Notes under the pieces: generated by a model | The model's input: only the letters and a program-made list of their open reading frames with translations | What the model was told of the DNA's origin: nothing | Databases searched by the model: none | Origin: Methylohalomonas sp964522485 | GTDB taxonomy: Bacteria > Pseudomonadota > Gammaproteobacteria > Methylohalomonadales > Methylohalomonadaceae | Assembly (NCBI GenBank): GCA_964522485.1 | Contig: CAZFUS010000058.1 | Span: forward strand, 1-16,205 | Direction of reading: 5' to 3' | DNA: 16,205 nt | Program-made: the position numbers and the translations under genes | Shown here: one piece after another, positions 13,556 through 16,205 of the stretch | Layout of the letters: every line of letters starts with the position of its first letter | How positions within the stretch are numbered: the first letter of the stretch is position 1

Positions 13556-14565
13556 CAGGGCCACCACTCCAGCGGCGGTTCATCGAGCTGGCCCACCTGC
13601 TCGCGCAGGCCCAGAATGTAATCGTCCCAGTAACGCCGGGTGTTGAAATAGGGAAACGCCTGCGGGAAGGCCGGATCATCCCAGCGTTTCGCGAGCCAGG
13701 CGGCGTGGTTAAGCAGGCGCAGTGCGCGCAGGGCTTCGACCAGATGCAGTTCACGCGGATCAAAGCGCCGGAATTCAGCATAGCCTTCCATCAGGTCATG
13801 CAGTCTTGCCGTCATGTAATCCCGATCGCCGGACAGAAACAGCCACAGATCCTGGATCGCAGGTCCACTCAGGCAATCGTCGAAATCCAGCAGCCACAAT
13901 GTTTCGCCGCGCAGCAGAATATTGCCTGGATGACAATCGCCGTGCAGACGCAGCTCGGTTACCCCGCCGGCACGTTCACAGGCATGTTGCACACCGGTCA
14001 GCAGGGCGTTGGCGATAGCCTCGAAGGATTCGATCAGCTCGTCCGGCAGCAGACCGCTCGCGAGCACCGTCTCGCGCGCGGCATGGCCGAATCTGTCGAT
14101 GGTAAGGCGTGGCCGCTCATGAAAGGCCGTACGGGCACCGACATTATGCAATCGTGCCAGGCAGCGGCCGAGCTGCTGCAGATCGCTGGCACGATCCAGT
14201 TCCGGCGGCCGTCCGCCCTGATTCGCATACAGCGCAAAGCGAAAGCCACTCGCGTACTGTAGTGTTTCGCCCGCTTCGTCAGTCAGCGGTGTCAGGACCG
14301 GTAATTCGTAGTCCACCAGCTCGTGGGTGAACGCGTGTTCTTCATGTATAGCCGCGTCCGACCAGCGACCGGGCCGGTAGAATTTCGCCACCACCATTTC
14401 ATCCGTTTCAATGCCGATCTGGAACACGCGGTTTTCATAACTGTTCAGCGGCTGCAGCCGGCCGTCGCAACGATAGCCGAGCTGTTCCACCGCTGACAGG
14501 ATGACATCCGGCATTAATGCCTGATAGGGATGGATGCGATCGTGTTCGGAAGATTCGGTTGTCAT
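13555..14565 (-). CDS. srkA: Stress response kinase A (YihE/RdoA)
   Basis: 336 aa, normal length (E. coli SrkA is ~328). Fold: APH/choline-kinase-like Ser/Thr protein kinase. Seen: N-lobe NSYENRVFQIG and the nucleotide-site lysine in VVAKFYRPGRW (Lys61); catalytic loop LRLHGDCHPGNILL (Asp210, Asn215); metal-binding LDFDD (Asp227). Known for the family: it phosphorylates Ser/Thr in proteins and counters cell-death pathways triggered by envelope or oxidative stress, in the cytoplasm. The ATG at 14565 is 2 bp after the mltF stop, and the TGA overlaps the next start, so expression is tied to both neighbours. Usual partners in enterobacteria (dsbA) are absent; here it accompanies a cell-wall enzyme. 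Confidence 0.95.
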   Translation of the reverse strand: MTTESSEHDRIHPYQALMPDVILSAVEQLGYRCDGRLQPLNSYENRVFQIGIETDEMVVAKFYRPGRWSDAAIHEEHAFTHELVDYELPVLTPLTDEAGETLQYASGFRFALYANQGGRPPELDRASDLQQLGRCLARLHNVGARTAFHERPRLTIDRFGHAARETVLASGLLPDELIESFEAIANALLTGVQHACERAGGVTELRLHGDCHPGNILLRGETLWLLDFDDCLSGPAIQDLWLFLSGDRDYMTARLHDLMEGYAEFRRFDPRELHLVEALRALRLLNHAAWLAKRWDDPAFPQAFPYFNTRRYWDDYILGLREQVGQLDEPPLEWWP

Positions 14566-14567
14566 GG

Positions 14568-15959
14568 TTACAGAACGGGCGAGGTAATCTGTGGCGTTAC
14601 CGGCTCAGCTGCCTGTTTGTACTGGTCCAGCCAGACCAGCACATCATAGTAATGACGGATATTGCGCACGAACTGGACCGGTTCGCGACCACGGGCGTAA
14701 CCATGCTTGGTGTTTTCATACCATTTTTCCTGACTCAGTAACGGCAGTCGTTCACGCACCGCGTGCCAGTCATCGGGATCGGCCCTCTGGTCTTCGGTAA
14801 TCCGGCGGGCATCTTCGAGATGGCCGAAACCGACATTGTAAGCGGCCAGTGCCAGCCACAGGCGATCCGGGTGGCTGATGCGTTCGGGGATCTTTTCCAT
14901 GACCTCACGCAGGTAACGTGCGCCGCCGTGAATGCTCTGCACGGCATCGGTCCGATCCTCGACGCCGACCCGTTTGGCCGTGGGCAGGGTCAGCATCATC
15001 AGACCGCGTACACCGGTGGGGGATTCCGCCTCGGGATGCCAGTGCGATTCCTGATAACTGAGCGCTGCCAGCAGCCGCCAGTCAAAGCCGGTTACTGCTG
15101 CCGCCGACTGGAAGTGTGGCCGTAATGCCGGCAGGCGCGTGCTGATATGTTTCAGAAAACTCCTGGCGTCGACGTATGTGTGTTGCCGGATGTGGCCATA
15201 ATAGCGGTTCCGCAAGCGGTCGAGTACACTATCGCGCGCCAGCTGTTGAAAAAAATCCTGTGCCGCGAGCACCAGCGACGGATCGCGGCGGCGATCGAAC
15301 GCCCATGCCAGTGCCAGCGCACCATTTACATCGAAAGCGACCTGCAGTTCGGGGAAGATGGCGCGCACCTGGGCGATTTCATTCGAATCGGCGATGGCGT
15401 AGTCCAGCTCGCCGTTGGCGACCCGCTCCAGCAGTTCATGCTGGGATGTGTTCGCATAGGTGGCCCAGGTCAACGCCGGATACTGAGTTTTTTTGAGCTG
15501 TTCGAGGAGGGTTTCCTGACTGCTGTCTTTGATGATACCGAGTCGGCCTTTCAATTTATCGAAATCAGCGGGTTTCGAGGTGCCGCGGCGATAGACCAGC
15601 TGCCGGGTGATCTGCATGTAGGCGGGGCCGAAACGCAGGTCGCGGTTGCCCAGTTCGGTGGCGGCCAGACCGGCGGCGGCCAGATCGGCACGACCGTTGA
15701 TAACGACCGGTACAATATCGCCGGGCCTGACCGCTGATATGATCTCCAGCCGCACGCCCAGATAATCGGCGAAGCGGGCCGCCAGCTCGTATTCCATACC
15801 CTGTGGACCCTCGGCGCCAATGTAATACGTCGTCGGACCGTTACGGGTGATCACGCGCAGGACGCCCTCGCGCTGGATCTGTCCAAGTTGATCGGGAGGC
15901 TGACTGCAGGCTCCCAGCAACAGTCCCAGTGCGCACAGCAGGGCCGGTGTTTTCAACAT
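14568..15959 (-). CDS. mltF: Membrane-bound lytic murein transglycosylase F
   Basis: 463 aa. Lipoprotein signal peptide MLKTPALLCALGLLLGAC with lipobox LGAC, Cys18 as the lipidated residue; Ser follows it, so outer-membrane sorting is expected. Residues ~30-260 form a periplasmic solute-binding (SBP_bac_3) domain (VLRVITRNGPTTYYIG...). Residues ~285-440 form a lysozyme-like SLT domain with catalytic Glu304 (SYQESHW), GVRGLMMLT and AAYNVGFGHLEDAR. It cleaves the MurNAc-GlcNAc bond of peptidoglycan to make 1,6-anhydro ends. Length and order match E. coli MltF (~518 aa, a little longer). It is the first gene of the five-gene operon, with a weak SD (AACGGA) and a 9-bp dyad 11 bp before the start. 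The usual divergent purL neighbour is replaced by a tRNA-Ser gene. Confidence 0.95.
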   Translation of the reverse strand: MLKTPALLCALGLLLGACSQPPDQLGQIQREGVLRVITRNGPTTYYIGAEGPQGMEYELAARFADYLGVRLEIISAVRPGDIVPVVINGRADLAAAGLAATELGNRDLRFGPAYMQITRQLVYRRGTSKPADFDKLKGRLGIIKDSSQETLLEQLKKTQYPALTWATYANTSQHELLERVANGELDYAIADSNEIAQVRAIFPELQVAFDVNGALALAWAFDRRRDPSLVLAAQDFFQQLARDSVLDRLRNRYYGHIRQHTYVDARSFLKHISTRLPALRPHFQSAAAVTGFDWRLLAALSYQESHWHPEAESPTGVRGLMMLTLPTAKRVGVEDRTDAVQSIHGGARYLREVMEKIPERISHPDRLWLALAAYNVGFGHLEDARRITEDQRADPDDWHAVRERLPLLSQEKWYENTKHGYARGREPVQFVRNIRHYYDVLVWLDQYKQAAEPVTPQITSPVL

Positions 15960-15970
15960 TCCGTTATTTT

Positions 15971-16003
15971 ACAGGTTCAGGGTGCATATGATCGTGAACC
16001 TGT
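15971..16003. repeat. 9-bp dyad upstream of mltF
   Basis: ACAGGTTCA (15971-15979) and TGAACCTGT (15995-16003) are perfect complements separated by 15 bases, 11 bp upstream of the mltF ATG. A second dyad, TTTGCC-N8-GGCAAA (16003-16022), begins at its edge. In an mltF transcript starting upstream the first would form a hairpin next to the ribosome-binding site; in DNA the pair could be operators. No promoter is clear in this 167-bp gap. Confidence 0.5.
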
Positions 16004-16126
16004 TTGCCATTCCTAAGGCAAATCCGTAATCTAACGGCGCACGGTTATTGCACTACGATAACTGGATGCCGGGTCAATACTGTTGTGCAACGCTGCGTCA
16101 GCAGCATCGATTAATTCAGAAATTTC

Positions 16127-16205
16127 GGAGAGGTGCCGGAGCGGTCGAACGGGGCGGTCTCGAAAACCGTTGTACGCGCGAGCGTACCGAGGGTTCGAAT
16201 CCCTC
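16127..16205 (+). tRNA. tRNA-Ser (CGA), 3' end cut by window
   Basis: Acceptor strand GGAGAGG begins at 16127. The anticodon stem GCGGT/ACCGT encloses the loop CTCGAAA, so the anticodon is CGA (reads UCG). A long class II variable arm (TACGC, GCGA, GCGTA) and T arm GGGTTCGAATCCC follow, as expected for tRNA-Ser. About 79 of ~90 nt are present; the 3' acceptor strand and CCA lie beyond the window. It is divergent from mltF. Confidence 0.95.

Noticed and set aside
16041..16126. Promoter of tRNA-Ser (TTGCAC at 16048-16053)
   Set aside because: No acceptable -10 hexamer at 16-18 bp; the placement would be a guess.

Overview
The window looks like ordinary chromosome from a moderately GC-rich gammaproteobacterium, probably a Chromatiales/Ectothiorhodospiraceae-like or marine sulfur-oxidiser-type lineage. 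This rests on the gene families present (MscS, SrkA/YihE, YajQ, MltF, a proteobacterial dedicated sortase-system regulator set). The exact taxon is inference. No insertion sequence, phage gene or CRISPR array is visible. Genes are dense on both strands, with intergenic gaps below 300 bp.

Layout, left to right. (1) The 3' end of a Sel1-repeat protein (+) converges on a small-conductance mechanosensitive channel gene, mscS (-). (2) A decayed EamA-type transporter remnant (-) abuts pdsO (-), an OmpA-like envelope protein. pdsO is divergent from the two-component pair pdsR-pdsS (+). These three match the accessory genes of the proteobacterial dedicated sortase (PDS) system, but the sortase and its VIT/vWA target protein are not next to them. 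(3) An ald-ldh-like pair (-) encodes alanine dehydrogenase and a lactate/malate dehydrogenase family enzyme. In both, the acidic residue that normally selects NAD+ is replaced by a neutral residue followed by arginine. (4) Two small envelope proteins of unknown function (-) lie upstream of that pair. (5) A large + strand gene encodes an 838-aa protein with two cyclic-nucleotide-binding domains, a rhodanese domain and a very long coiled coil. (6) An 85-aa helical protein (-) is preceded by an almost perfect sigma-54 promoter with two upstream dyads. (7) A tightly packed five-gene operon (-) follows: mltF, srkA, a DUF3301-like gene, yajQ and a CPXCG zinc-ribbon-like gene. (8) A tRNA-Ser(CGA) (+) is cut by the window end.

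The most interesting items are the PDS regulatory/OmpA module without an adjacent sortase, the apparent RpoN control of an unknown 85-aa protein, the paired NADP-type cofactor signatures in ald and ldh, and the CNBD-CNBD-rhodanese-coiled-coil architecture with an internal 65-residue tandem duplication. The mltF operon is routine cell-wall and stress housekeeping. No complete novel defence or mobile system was found.
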